This document shows, piece after piece, positions 30,481 through 42,240 of a stretch of 64,000 bases of DNA. The position numbers and the translations under genes are program-made. Each line of letters opens with the position of its first letter. Position 1 is the stretch's first letter. The notes under the pieces were generated by a model. That model worked only from the letters and a program-made list of their open reading frames with translations, was not told where the DNA came from and did no database searches. The stretch is from Apostichopus japonicus (taxonomy: Eukaryota > Echinodermata > Holothuroidea > Aspidochirotida > Stichopodidae), in the NCBI RefSeq assembly GCF_037975245.1, contig NC_092577.1, positions 19,590,898 to 19,654,897 of the forward strand, read 5' to 3'.

Positions 30481-32467
30481 CACAGGGGCAGAGTGTAATA
30501 TTTTGCCCAAAGCTATCTACGACAAGATCTCACAAGAGGGCTTGAGGAGATCAAAAGTGAGGTTAGTCTCCTATACGGGTCATCGGGTCACTACGGTAGG
30601 ACGACAGCGGCTCTTGGTGCAACATGCAGACAAATACCATGTTGTTGAGTTTCAGATTGTAGAAGAAAATCTGGTACCATTATTGGGACTTTCTACATGT
30701 CTCGCCTTGCAGTTAATAAAGAAGTCGTTTGCAGTTAGTGCAGAGGTCAACGGGAACTCAGCTGTCACACCTGACGATATAGTAGCAAGTTTTCCGGAAG
30801 TTTTCAATGGGTTGGGAACCCTGGAGGATGAATATACCATCAGGATCGATGAAAACGCAAACCCAACAGTTCAGCCACCACGGAGGATCCCATATGCACT
30901 CAAGGACAAAGTAAAAGAAGAACTTGATCGTATGGAGAAACTTCAGGTTATCAGAAAAGTGTCTGAACCAACCGAGTGGGTGAATGGGATGGTAATTGTT
31001 GAGAAACCTAACAAAGATGTAAGAATTTGCATTGATCCGCGCGAATTAAATAAGTCTGTCAAAAGGGAACACCACCCTATGAAGTCTATAAATGAAGTAG
31101 CGGGTAAGTTGTCAGACGCACAAATATTCACAGTGCTGGATGCAGGCAATGCGTTTTGGCAAGTAAAACTTAGCGAAGATAGTCGACATTATGTCACTTT
31201 CAATACCCCATATGGCAGATATCAGTTCTGCAGATTGCCATTCGGCATATGTTCAGCCCCAGAGGTATTTCAGAAGCGAATTAGCCAAATCTTTGAGGGA
31301 ATATCGGGGGTCGAAGTAATTATGGATGACATCTTAATTTGGGGAAAAGATCTAGCAGAGCATAATAAAAGGCTTCAAGAAGTGTTGAAAAGAGCCAAAG
31401 ATTGTAATTTGACCCTAAATAAGGCAAAATCCAAAATTGCACAATCTTATGTGAAATATATGGGGCACATTATCAGTGCAGAAGGATTATCCCCTGACCC
31501 CGAGAAAATTCAGGCCATATTGGAGATGCCGGATCCAGAGAATAAACAGGCACTCCAACGGGTAATGGGTATGGTTAACTATGTGGGGAAGTTTATTCCT
31601 AATTTAGCTACCATTAGTACCCCAATTAGGCAACTGCTAGAAAAAGATGTTGCATGGGTATGGGATGACCAACATAAAGCATGTTTGTCGGAAATAAAGA
31701 AAGCACTAACTGAAGCCCCGGTGCTAAAATTCTATGACCCAGGAAAACCGGTGTTAGTATCGGTAGATGCCTCTCAACATGGAATGGGAGCATGCTTGTT
31801 CCAGGAAGGCCACCCGATAGCTTACGCATCTCGTTCGCTTAACAAGGCGGAGAGAAACTATGCTCAAATAGAAAAAGAAATGTTGGCGATTGTGTTTGGT
31901 ACGAGCAAATTTCATGAATATATTTATGCTAAGCCTAATGTAAATGTAGAAACAGATCACAAACCAATTGAATGCTTGTATAAGAAACCATTGGGTTCAG
32001 CTCCACCTCGTATTCAAAGAATGATGACTAAAATACAGAATTATGACATTCAGGTAAAATACAAACCGGGGAAGGAATTACATATTGCAGATGCCCTTAG
32101 CAGAGCTCCCGCAATTATGTATGGAAAATCATGTGATAAGTTTGAGGTACACACGATCAGTCAAAAACCTATCAGCAATGAAATCCTAGATAAAATCAGA
32201 AACGAAACAAAGAAGGATGAAATTTTACAATTACTCCAGAACACAGTAAAGGCTGGTTGGCCAAATCAAAAGTCAAAAAATCAATTGAATGAATATTGGC
32301 AGTATAGAGATGAAATAACGGTTCAAGATGGGTTCCTGCTAAAAGGGGACAGGATTGTTATTCCATCCAGCTTGAGAAAAGAAATGCTATCAAAGATACA
32401 TAGTAGTCACCAAGGTATTGAGAGTTGCCGTAAGAGGGCCAGGGAGTCACTTTTTGGCCACACATGA
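30452..32467 (+). pseudogene. pol: Pol: protease, reverse transcriptase, RNase H, integrase N-terminus
   Basis: 671-residue open frame. Protease: LKIDTGAECNILP at residues 6-18 with catalytic DTG, and LLGLSTCLAL. Reverse transcriptase: VEKPNKDVRICIDPRELN, FTVLDAGNAFWQVKL, FCRLPFGICSAPEVFQ and the active site VIMDDILIWG near residue 290. RNase H: LVSVDASQHGMGACLFQ and TDHKPIECL. The integrase zinc domain starts at SKIHSSHQGIESCRKR. The frame then stops early at 32465 because of a one-base loss in the T-run at 32451-32455. The ATG at 30452 directly follows an in-frame TAA, so translation of Pol must use frameshifting within gag's end or re-initiation. Confidence 0.88.
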
Positions 32468-33440
32468 ACTCGCAAATAGCTCACATTGTGTCACAGTGTA
32501 CTACCTGTAATCAGTATCAAAGATCGCAACAAAAACAACCATTAAAGAGTCATGATGTACCAGACCGACCATGGCAAAAGGTTGGAGTTGACCTATTTCA
32601 TCTGTATAATGAGAATTACGTCCTGTTGATTGATTACTATTCAAAGTATGTTGAAATTTCACGTCTAACAGGGAGTACTTCTTCAAAGTGTGTCATTGAT
32701 GTTCTCAAAAGTCAATTTGCAAGACACGGGTTACCTGATATAGTGTTCAGTGATAACGGGCCACAATTTTCAGCTGCAGAATTTAAACAGTTTGCAGGAG
32801 ATTATGGTTTCACACATATCACTAGTTCACCACATTACCCCCAAAGCAATGGTATGGCAGAGAGAGCTGTTCAGTCAATTAAACAACTTCTCAAAAAGGC
32901 AAAACACGATAAAAGAGACCCTTACTTGGCATTACTAGATTATAGGAACACCCCACAGGGTGATGCAGGATCACCTGCACAAAGGCTGATGGGGAGGCGA
33001 ACCAAAACCCTACTGTACCATCCTTACTCAAGCCAAAATTGCCTAAAAATGTGAAGACACATCTGAAGCAGCAACAAAATAATCATTTTGATCAGCATGC
33101 TAAACCATTGCTTCCCCTGAAACCTGGTGATAAGGTCAGAGTTAAAATAGCACATCGACACTGGGACCAAGGTGAGATTATCAGACAAACTAAGGACCCA
33201 AGGTCTTATATTGTTCGAGTTAAAGGTGTAAATTTGAGGAGGAACAGGCGTGTAATCAGGAAAACAAACGAGACGTTTGTTGAAAACTATGACTTTGGTG
33301 AATCAGTTCCACTAGAGCAGGAAAACAACCCTGAGGTTAATGAGGACCCTGTACCACAAGTAGACCACCCTCGAACTAGTCGTAGTGGTAGACGATTGAA
33401 AGCAAAACTACCATGTACCACATGTCCATCATGTGCTTAG
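32464..33440 (+). pseudogene. Pol: integrase core and C-terminal domain, frameshifted
   Basis: Continuation of pol in the next frame. The zinc-domain cysteines are CTTCNQYQ at about residues 13-20. The integrase catalytic triad is visible: Asp in VGVDLFHL, Asp in FSDNGPQF and Glu in GMAERAVQSI. A second break near 33016-33017 (two extra bases, or one lost) shifts the frame to 33039-33440, which holds the basic C-terminal region with LKPGDKVRVKI. It ends at 33440. Both breaks are small indels in otherwise well-preserved sequence. Confidence 0.85.
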
Positions 33441-33673
33441 TGATCATTGTCACTCTTCAAACCATGTTATGCATAAAGTTTTAGTTCAATAGTTAAAGTA
33501 AATAATCAGAGTACGTGATTCATAAATAGTTCATTAACATGTTTGGTGAGTTTTATTACATAGGAATGAGTTTATTAACACTTGATCCTTTGCAGTCATC
33601 TTCCATGAATTAATGTATACTATCATCATGTTTACATGTTGCCGACTTTACATATTAATCTTAAAAAGGGAGA

Positions 33674-33818
33674 TATCACAATATTATATAAATGTATTGT
33701 GGTTCTGGCATAGCGCCACTACTTATACTGTGCTTGACAATAAAGACCACTCGTACACTGGCAGCCATCTCTTAAGCCTCTTTATTTACCCGAATAGCCT
33801 TTCCAAGTGAATCTTATA
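33674..33818 (+). repeat. 3' LTR, 145 bp
   Basis: Identical by eye to the 5' LTR, preceded by the purine tract AAAAAGGGAGA and followed by the TCAGG duplication. AATAAA lies near 33738. Confidence 0.9.
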
Positions 33819-33993
33819 TCAGGTAGCCTACGTTTCCTTTTCCTCTGTGTTGGATCGGCCACAGCAATGTCGAAGCCCTGCTCCTCAACTGTGTTTTCTA
33901 TCCTTCCCCAAAGTATGTCGAAAGATACTGTGTTGTTTAGGAACCGAACCTTGTTCTGTTCATGAATATTTGGGGAATTGCTTCTTACCTAAA
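33819..33993 (-). pseudogene. hAT transposase, upstream part of the split exon
   Basis: Minus-strand open stretch (NSPNIHEQNKVRFLNNTVSF, then ILWGRIENTVEEQGFDIAVA and RKRKRRLP) leading into the hAT frame at 29347. A possible splice acceptor TACTTTAG precedes it on the minus strand near 33994. It ends at the LTR element's TSD. The transposase's more N-terminal exons were not found. Confidence 0.7.
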
Positions 33994-34359
33994 GTACCAA
34001 TTCTTCAACGACAATAGACGTATAGAGGGTTTCTATATTTTAATCTTTCGTAGTAACAGAACAACCTTGAACACCAGTTGATATTGATATGTTTTTGAAT
34101 AATGATATTTTCACCTTCCATATGTTTTTGAATAATCGGTATGACATAACTGGTATTCCACGTACTTTTTACTGATTCCGATTATGTTCCGATTAGGCAG
34201 TAATTGGCATGATTCCGGATGTTATTGAACACTAATAAATGTAGACCATGGTGCTGGCACCAAAAGAAAAACACTTGCTTGCTCTTTTGTGTTCTTCTCT
34301 GCCACACTTTCAATTGAGGAAGAAAAGTATAGGCTCTGATAAATCACAAGAGTAATGTG

Positions 34360-34880
34360 GTCTGTAAGTCTACATAGAAGTTTTCGCTACCTAAACGCTA
34401 CCCATCACCGGATAGCTGGCAAGTTGGCCTTTCATGGCACTATAAATTTTCCGTATCATGACCTTGTAGACTTTTTGCTATCCGAGCCACAAGTTTTGCT
34501 TTTTACGTGCTAAGAAAACGGACACGGACCAAATGTCAACAGAACCAAAAACAAGCCCAGTCTGTAAAACAACAACTGAAATCCATCAATCTCTCACTAA
34601 CGCAGCGTTTAACGCAACTCGAGCTAGAAGTTTTCGTCACTTGTAAATAAACCTCTTCACTCAGTGGTAAACAATTTTCCTACGCTGCTCCTGGGAGGCC
34701 TAAAGGGGTCTTAAATTGCCTCAATTGACCCAATATTCTTACCACATGTAACTTCCATTCATGCTCTTGAATATGCAAGCCACAAAAAACTACATCATGT
34801 TTGGTAACAGGTCAAAAAAGATGTTCTCCTGCTGCTTTTTGGCACTTCGAGCGAATGGATAGGAGTATGCCACCTTAAGT
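34360..34880. repeat. Dispersed repeat R, copy 1 (broken by a LINE insertion)
   Basis: Shares long stretches with 41880-42240 in the same orientation: CTTTTTGCTATCCGAGCC, CACTCAGTGGTAAACAATTT, TTGCCTCAATTGACCCAAT, and CATGCTCTT plus TGTTCTCCTGCTGCTTTTTG. It contains the 122-bp LINE insertion 34498-34619. Nature unknown; no coding sequence seen. Confidence 0.7.
34498..34619 (-). mobile_element. 122-bp Tx1-type LINE 3'-end insertion, minus strand
   Basis: On the minus strand it ends GCACGTAAAAAGC and matches the 3' UTR of the copy A family. Imperfect 15-bp TSD: CGAGCCACAAGTTTT at 34483-34497 and CGAGCTAGAAGTTTT at 34620-34634. The second copy of repeat R (near 42010) provides the empty site, CGAGCCGGAAGTTTTCG. 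Confidence 0.85.
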
Positions 34881-35944
34881 GAGAGATGATTTTCTTTAAA
34901 TACCAAAATGATATTTTTTCTTGTCGTCACAGTATAAACAACAACAGAATTATATGCAATCATCATTTTTAGTCCATAAAGATGTATTTTCAGAGATTTC
35001 AGTGTGCAATGTGTAAATACACATGAGCAATACTGTGTAAGCAGTAACCAGGTCTGCGTCTGCAGCCAAATTTCCAGTGACCAATTTGGGTGCATTTATG
35101 ATTCTTGCAGGTTTTCCCTGATGACGGTCCACTTGGTCTGGCTTGCCCTACTTGCAGAAAGATCATCCAGAGAATGGTGAGCGGGGAGGGGTTTTTTTTC
35201 GTCGCTGGCTCTGAAAAAGGAAGAAGACTACTTTTGTTTAGCTCAGCTGATTCCTCCCAAGCTGACCTACAGGACATACCCCAATGTATTCCTGAACTGT
35301 TTGGAACATGTTAAACTGATATTGCCTGTCACTCCAGTGCAACTGTTAAGTTACTAAGAATAAGAGAAGAGACTTGAAAATGTTCTTTGCCAAAACCGGA
35401 TCATCGGGATTTGTAAACCACAGCCTCACTCTAACAGTATGTACAGTAATGTAAAGGAAAACTTACTGAAATGCTATCTAGGTAGACTGTTCATCTCAGT
35501 AGCATATCCAGTCCATTTAAAGGAAGCATCAGGATATCTCTTTTTGCTGTCACACTTCTTTGGGATGTGTTGTTACCTCATCTAACCAGTTGAGTCCATT
35601 GATATCACACCCATTGAAAGTAAATAACTGTGAATGCTGATGACTAAGCACATGAACTCTCTCTGAAAATTGACAAAACAACAGAAAATTAAGGACAGTA
35701 AGTAGGCTCAAAAACCCCTTCATCCGCATATGCTGGAGCAGAAAATGCATACCTTTGTGGATAACACTCAAAACATTCTCTGTGCAAGATATTAGCACTC
35801 ACCGGCCACTCCACTTAGGATACAGACCTCATACAACATTGTGCTACAGCTGCTGTAGAGTTGGTCTAGGATACTATTAAACGTAGCGCCATTATGAACC
35901 TGAGGCCTAAGCTAACAACATTATGGGTATTTCATGCATTGAAA
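34881..35944. other. No firm gene; one exon-like block at 35111-35176
   Basis: The block reads FPDDGPLGLACPTCRKIIQR and is bounded by TTCTTGCAG on the left and GTGAGC on the right, as for an internal exon. The family is not recognised. The rest shows no supported feature; a C16-ish run lies at about 35980. Confidence 0.3.
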
Positions 35945-36930
35945 CAGAGTTTGTCCTTTTTGCCCGCCGACCTGCAGCGACCCCCCCCCCCCCCCCACAG
36001 AAACGTTCACAAAACTACAAAAGGACGACCCGCACGCAGCGAAACGAAAAACCCCTCCCCAGCACACCACCCGTCCCAAAAAGGCAGCCCCGGATAAACG
36101 GCGAAAATCGCCTTCAACTTGAAGGCGAATGTCAGACTTCACCGCCTCCAGGGACTGCCTGCCAACTGGCAACCTTCCCCCTAAAAACCACATCACATCT
36201 ATTCCGCCAAACATGTTTTTTTCACAATAGAGCAAACAAAAATAATGCGATGCAATACAGCAATGGAACAAACTGGAGGGTGTACCCCATATAATATAAA
36301 AGCCCTGTCCTACCGACCAGGAACGGTCTCCCGTTACACGGTCGGTCCAGGTCTGGAACCACTCCCATAAGTTTAAAACAAAGCAACAATGCCAAAAAAC
36401 ATGAGCGGTACTCTCTAAGCTGTCACAGCCGGTCCTTGGGCACAGTCCATCACCCAATCGCCAATGATACCGTTTAAGGTTGGTCACCAAGGCAACGTGT
36501 GCAATTCTCCATGCAAGATCACGGAGCCTGCAACCATTCAGCCTCGAATGCACCGAACGCCATACTTCGGGAGAATGACGTCCTTCTACAAAAATTGCAT
36601 TCAAGGCCCTATCCCGCAACGAACTGTGAACGAGGGCCGGCTGTGACAGGTCAACAGGGGGCAACTCAATCAGAGCGGAGCAAATGACACGCACCACCCT
36701 GTTTGGAGTACTACTATGCGGTTCTCTGTTGCTAAACAGCGCCGGGACCCATCGACGCAGGTGCAATCCGCCCAACAAACGTACAAAATATGAATAAGGC
36801 AACCCTGGGTCAGTCACCGCTACAAACAATTGCTTAAATAACAAAGAGGTTAATTTACTTCCCAGATTTTGGTACAATACCGCCCTCTTGACCAGCTCTG
36901 TACCACCCGACCAAATGAATGAAAATATGT
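35945..36930 (-). mobile_element. Tx1/L1-type LINE fragment E, minus strand
   Basis: Minus-strand ORF2 C-terminal fragment closely matching copy B: FSFIWSGGTELVKRAVLYQN, LPPVDLSQPALVHSSLRDRA, RLRDLAWRIAHVALVTNLKR, CPRTGCDSLESTAHVFWHC. Several small indels. The 3' end is cut off inside the 3' UTR near 35945. Its other border abuts exactly the 3' terminus of copy D at 36931, and the missing upstream part of E is not found beyond copy D. Confidence 0.75.
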
Positions 36931-37091
36931 GCTTTTTACGTGACCCGTCATACGGGATACAAAACGTCACGGCCAAACGGCACTACCAAACCATCCCATT
37001 CTAACAAACGAACCTCAGGTCAAGCGAGCCAAAAAAAGTACATACGCTCACCGACCTGCAGAGACAAAACGCCCAACCCCCCACTGAAATA

Positions 37092-40000
37092 TTAAAAAAC
37101 TACAAAAGGACGACCAGCACGCAGCGAAACAAAACACCCTTCCCCAGCACACCACCGTCCAAAAAAGGCAGCCCTAGATAAACGGCGAAAATCGCCTTCG
37201 ACCTGAAGGCGAATGTCAGACTTCACCGCCTCCAGGACTGCCTGCCAACTGGCAAATTTCCCCCTAAAAACAACATCACATCTATTCCTCCAAATAAGTT
37301 TTTTTACAACAGAACAAACATAAATAATACGCTGCAACACAGCAACGGAACAAACTGGGGGATCTAATCCATACAAAACAAAACCCTGTCCTACCGACCA
37401 GGAACGGTCTCCCGTTAAACGGTCGGTCCAGGACTGAAACCACTCCCACAAGTTCAAAACAAAGGGGCAATGCCAAAAAACATGGGCAGTACTCTCTAAG
37501 CTGTCACAGCCGGTCCTCGGGCACAGTCACGGAGCCTGCAACCATTCAGCCTTGAATGCACCGAACGCCATACTTCGACAGGATGACGTCCCTGTACAAA
37601 AATTGCATTCAAGGCCCTATCCCGCAACGAACTGTGAACGAGGGCCGGCTGTGACAGGTCAACAGGGGGCAACTCAATCAGAGCGGAGCAAATGACACGC
37701 ACCACCCTGTTGGGAGTACTACTATGCGGTTCTCTGTTGCTAAACAGCGCCGGGACCCATCGACGCAGGTGCAAACCGCCCCAAAAACGTACAAAATATG
37801 AACAAGGCAACCCTGGGTCAGTTACCGCTACAAACAACTGCTTAAATAACAAACAAGTTAACTTACTTCCCAGATGAACCACCCCTAACCCACCCTTCTC
37901 CAGTTTTTGGTACATTACCGCCCTTTTGACAAGCTCTGTACCACCCGACCAAATAAATGAAAATATCACTCTCTCCAACCGCACCAGGACGCGACGCGGA
38001 ATTGGATACACCGCGCCCGGGTACCACAAGATGGGCGAAACAAAACGATTAACTACGGTGACTTTCCCTAGGATCGAAAGCCAGCGGGTGCCAAAGGTTT
38101 CGAGCCTGCTCTCAAATACCTCAGCCCTCTCGCTCCAGGTGACATCACCAGGTGCATCGTAGCCGAACCATATACCATTAATTTTGATATTCTGATCCGA
38201 CCACGACGCACCGAATGGTAAGTCTCTGTATCTCCAGCTACCAAGACGAAGGCCCTTTGTCTTTTCTGGATTCAACATCGCCCCGGTAGCTCTCAAAAAT
38301 AGATAAATCCTGCGAGAGTGCGCGAAAGGAGCCCAGACTCGAAACAACACATGTCACGTCATCTGCATATTGAGCGCATTTCACTTTGGCACCCCCTGGC
38401 ACAACGAATGGAACAAGTCTGGAGTCCCTTTCCAAAAGACGAGAGAGGGACTCGCTAAACAAAACATAAAGTAATGGAGACAGAGGGCACCCCTGGCGCA
38501 CCCCCCTCTCTACGTTAAAAACCTCCGAACAAAACCCATTTACGATAACAGAACTGAAACTTTCTTCATACAAAACAGAAATCCATTTACGAAAATTTGG
38601 GTGCAACTGAAACGTCTCCAATACATTAATTAAAAAACCGCGATCCACCATGTCAAAGGCCTTCTGCTGGTCCAGAGACACCAATGCACATGGCAGATGA
38701 CGCTCAATAACAAAGTCGGTCAAGTCGCGCATCAACCCAAAGTTCTGCTGGATGCAATGACCCTTCACTGCACAAGTCTGGAGATCACCCACAAGATGTG
38801 GCATAGCCAGTGCAAGGCGGTTGCACAAAGCCTTAGCCAGCAACTTCTAGTCCACATTTAACAAGGTGATCGGACGCTTGTTATGAGGACCCAAGGGGTT
38901 CCCCAGACTTGGGCAGCAAAGTAACCATGCCCAGACGTTGACTTTGGCTTAACAGTCCGTTTTGGAAGGCGTCTTCGAAGACGGCTCTGATGTCGGGTCC
39001 TATTATTGCCCAGAAGGCCCGGTAGAACTCCCTCGGAAGCCCGTCCGAACCCGGGGACTTGCCATTCTTCATCTTCGAAAGCGCCTTCCAAAGCTCAACA
39101 GTGGTTAATTCGCCCCCCAAAATATCATTGACATCGTGGGGAACGGTTTTTAACATTCCCCTCAACAAATCGGCCTGTGCCGACAAGTCGACATTGCCAC
39201 GCATAAACAAACTCGAATAATAATCTTTATATACGCGGACAATGCCGTGAGGGTCACTAACCACGGTTTCATCAGTAGCGCGCACAGATGGGACGCGTCG
39301 GTCACCCGCCGATGAGCTTACGGACTGATAAAACCTCAGTGATGGGCGTTCCTCGGCTTCCACCGCTTCGACACGGGCCCTGACGCGGGCACCGTGGTAC
39401 TTTTCATCTAGATATGTCTGCAAAGCGATGACAGCCGAAGGGTCGCCAAACCTGACCTCCGCGCACAGCTTCGAAAATTTTTGTCTTCGACGCCGTGCGC
39501 GGGTCACGCAATACTTAATTGCGTAGCGTTTGATGCGCAACTTGACATCATCCCACCACTGGGATGTAGAGGCAAAGGCCGGCTTCAATGTTTGCCATCC
39601 TTTGTACCTGGTCTCGAAACCTTGGCGGAACACTGCCTCGCCAAGAATCCGACAGTTAAGCTTCCATAGGCCCCGCCCGATCGGGAAAATGGAAGGCAAA
39701 ACAAAACGTGCTACTACAGTGTCATGGTCAGAGAGCGGACAGCTGAGCGTCTCGCAACCCGAAAATTTAAAACTCACGGGCGCATACACCCGATCTATCC
39801 TGGAGGCATCTTCTCCGTTAGGCCTCACCCACGTATACCCCGTACTACACGGGTGAATATGCCTCCATACATCGGCCAAAAGGTGTGCCGAAGTAAATCT
39901 GTCCAGCTCTGTGATCCCAGCGTCAGGACTAGCAGACACAGAAGTCCTGAGTCTGGGACACAGTTAAAGTCTCCGACCATGACACGGCGCACTACCAGGA

Positions 40001-40377
40001 ACAAAGGAAGGCAGCGTGTTGAAAAAAAATCTCGTCTAGCAGAAGGCCGATTGGCAGCACACACATTGCAAATGGAGATGTTACCCTGTGGATACTTGAA
40101 TAGAATGCAAACCAATCGGCCCTCGTGATCCGTCTCCACCCGCCTGACGAGGTGACAGGATGACAGTGCAACAGGATCAAGACGAACCAAACGAAGGATG
40201 CAGCTCATCACCCCACTCATAAGCCCATAGAGGGACATCTTCTTCCAAGATATGTGTTTCTTGCAGGCAAACGCAGTCGACCTCCATTGATTTACAATAC
40301 TGGAAAAAACGACTGCGCTTGCGATGATCCCTCATGCCATTCACGTTCAAAGTGGCAACTGAAAGTGTATGGGCCAT
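37092..40377 (-). pseudogene. LINE ORF2 of copy D: endonuclease, reverse transcriptase, C-terminal region
   Basis: Start MAHTLSVATLNVNGM at 40377 (minus). Endonuclease: CVCLQETHI, MVGDFNCVPD, LSDHDTVVARF; frame breaks near 40180-39940. The frame 39939-38881 runs from the end of the endonuclease into reverse transcriptase (KMKNGKSPGSDGLPREFY). A break near 38860 is followed by LAKALCNRLALAM, ALVSLDQQKAFDMVDRGF, RQGCPLSPLLYVLFSESLS and YADDVTCV (about 38357). Another break near 38290 leads to the C-terminal frame 38350-37496. Then a deletion, and the last part LWEWFQSWTDRLTGD to GRPFVVF at 37092. All key motifs are visible but in several frames. Confidence 0.8.
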
Positions 40378-40422
40378 GAGAGGGCAATGGGGAAAACTAC
40401 GCCGACGACGATTCCGTAAGCT

Positions 40423-41474
40423 TCAAGCGCGCCCTAGACGACATTTCGTCGTCCGAGTCGTCACTTGAAGCCGACCTTTTAAGAGAGGGTTCCCCCCATC
40501 TCGTCGTACCATCTCGTCCCACTGGCACCGTTTCGGCTCGCTGATCAGCGATTCACCGGAGTCGCTGTCATACAGAGCCTCCGGAGAATCGATGACCACC
40601 GTGTCTCCGTCAGACAAAGCCTCCGGATCTGGCGATACCGGCGGCGGACTGGGGACGGAACTGGACGAATTGATGGAGGAAGCTGGTGGAGACTTTCTCG
40701 GTGCGGGCACGGGGTTGGGGTCTGCAACGACGGGGGAGGGTGAAGCAGGGGAGGGTAAAATCCCACCAGATTCCCCCTCCTCTCGTGAAGCAGTAGGTGC
40801 GTCGGAACTCGACTTACCCCCACTCTTAGTCCTAGAGACATAAGAGGAGGGACAAGCTCGAAAGACATGTCCCTCCTTCCCACATAGTGAGCACACAACC
40901 TCGTTTGGGCAAGCGGTACTATCATGCCCAAGACGAAGACAGCGCCCACATTTCTTGTTTGGGCAGCCCTTGGCTTCGTGCCCGGTCTCCCCACACCTGA
41001 AGCAGGTATGGGGCTGACCGGGATACCGCACGTGGGCATTATGCCCTGCTATAAACAAGAAGGAGGGAATGTCCTGTTTGAGGTCGAATCGAACCTATCG
41101 GTGCCCGTTCAACACCCCAGGGGCCTGTGCACATTTTGGCAGTGTTGACAGCCCCAAACCGACCCAAAACCGTTACGACAAGTTCCTGCTGCACCTCTAG
41201 TCCTACGTGGATGATAGTTACCCATACGGATCGCTCTTATGGAGTAACTGTCATCCCCTCGACGTTACTCAGCAACGTGACACCCTTCTGACGGGCCACG
41301 TGACTGGTAAAACGTAAATCGTACATATTACGACCCCGGAGAGCTTGCAAAGCATGAACCTCTCCATGCACAACAACCCTTGCTCTTCAAAATACTAAAA
41401 ACTTGCACCGGTGGAACCGCTTGTTCACCGGTGAAGGACAACTTAACAATCCGAGAATCACGGCGCGATGCCAT
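40423..41474 (-). pseudogene. LINE ORF1 of copy D, three CCHC knuckles
   Basis: Start MASRRDSRIVKLSF at 41474 (minus). A frameshift after FSILKSKG (about 41385) and a further one near 41240 and 41095 interrupt the N-terminal domain. From 41058: CFRCGETGHEAKGC, CGRCLRLGHDSTAC, CSLCGKEGHVFRAC, then an acidic Pro/Ser-rich tail. The region near 41100-41125 is the uninterrupted counterpart of the fold-back insertion site in copy B. Confidence 0.75.
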
Positions 41475-41879
41475 GATACCGAAGGTGGCTAGGCCACAGG
41501 GGAGTAACAAAAAACAAACAAACTAAAGACAATAGTGAAAATACAAACGATATACGAACTGAGGAAAGAACACGAACACAAGCTATCACACCCGCCTGAC
41601 GGGAAGTATAGCACAGCACAGCACAGTACAATAACAGCTGTAATAGATGAAGAGCGAGAGCGAAAAACACGTCCGCACTCCACGAAAGTATCTTCTAATA
41701 TGTATAGAAAAGCACATGCCCTTTGTGGTACTTGAAGGCTGTAATACTAATTTCTGCGTAAAAATCACCCAACCTTGACATTTTCAGACGTTTGCTTCAA
41801 AACCATTTTTACACACCATAGCAACTACTTTGGTAAAAGAAAGGGCCCTCTAGCACCCGTTATATGCCCCATTGACTTA

Positions 41880-42240
41880 GAGACCACATTGCTTTTGTGA
41901 TTTAGTCTACATACAAGTTTTCACTAGGTAAACACTACCCAACACTGACAAGTTTGCCTTTCATGGCACCATCAATTTTCCGAATCATGAACATGAAGAC
42001 TTTTTGCTATCCGAGCCGGAAGTTTTCGTCACTGGTAAACAAACTTCTTCACTCAGTGGTAAACAATTTTCCTACGCTGCTCCTGGGAGGCATTTAGGGG
42101 TCTAAAATTGCCTCAATTGACCCAATTTTCTCACCACATGTACTTCCATTCATGCTCTTCAACATGCAAGCCACAAAAAACTACATGTTCTCCTGCTGCT
42201 TTTTGGCACTGTTCCTGAAGGAGAACCGTATGCCACCCTA
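41880..42240. repeat. Dispersed repeat R, copy 2
   Basis: Direct-orientation relative of 34360-34880 without the LINE insertion; see that entry for shared motifs. Copies D and E lie between the two. Confidence 0.7.

Larger units (their letters stand above)
29343..33823 (+). mobile_element. Young Ty3/gypsy LTR retrotransposon with 5-bp TSD
   Basis: LTRs at 29348-29492 and 33674-33818, identical by eye over 145 bp, flanked by TCAGG at 29343-29347 and 33819-33823. The primer-binding site TGGTGTCAGAATCGAC starts at 29493. The polypurine tract AAAAAGGGAGA ends at 33673. Gag, then protease, reverse transcriptase, RNase H and integrase follow in the standard gypsy order; no envelope gene is seen. 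Two frameshifts in the integrase part disable it despite its youth. Gag with two knuckles and short LTRs resembles Mag-type gypsy elements; that assignment is tentative. Confidence 0.93.
36931..41688 (-). mobile_element. Near-full-length Tx1/L1-type LINE copy D, minus strand
   Basis: On the minus strand it starts near 41688 with CTTTCGTGGAGTGCGGACG and ends TCACGTAAAAAGC at 36931. It contains 5' UTR, ORF1, ORF2 and 3' UTR without large insertions, so it serves as the reference for copy B. A deletion of roughly 90 bases near 37525 removes the segment just before the zinc-ribbon region. The 3' hairpin reads CCCGTATGACGGG. ACATATT occurs both after the 3' end and about 8 bases outside the 5' end, a weak TSD candidate. 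Confidence 0.8.
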
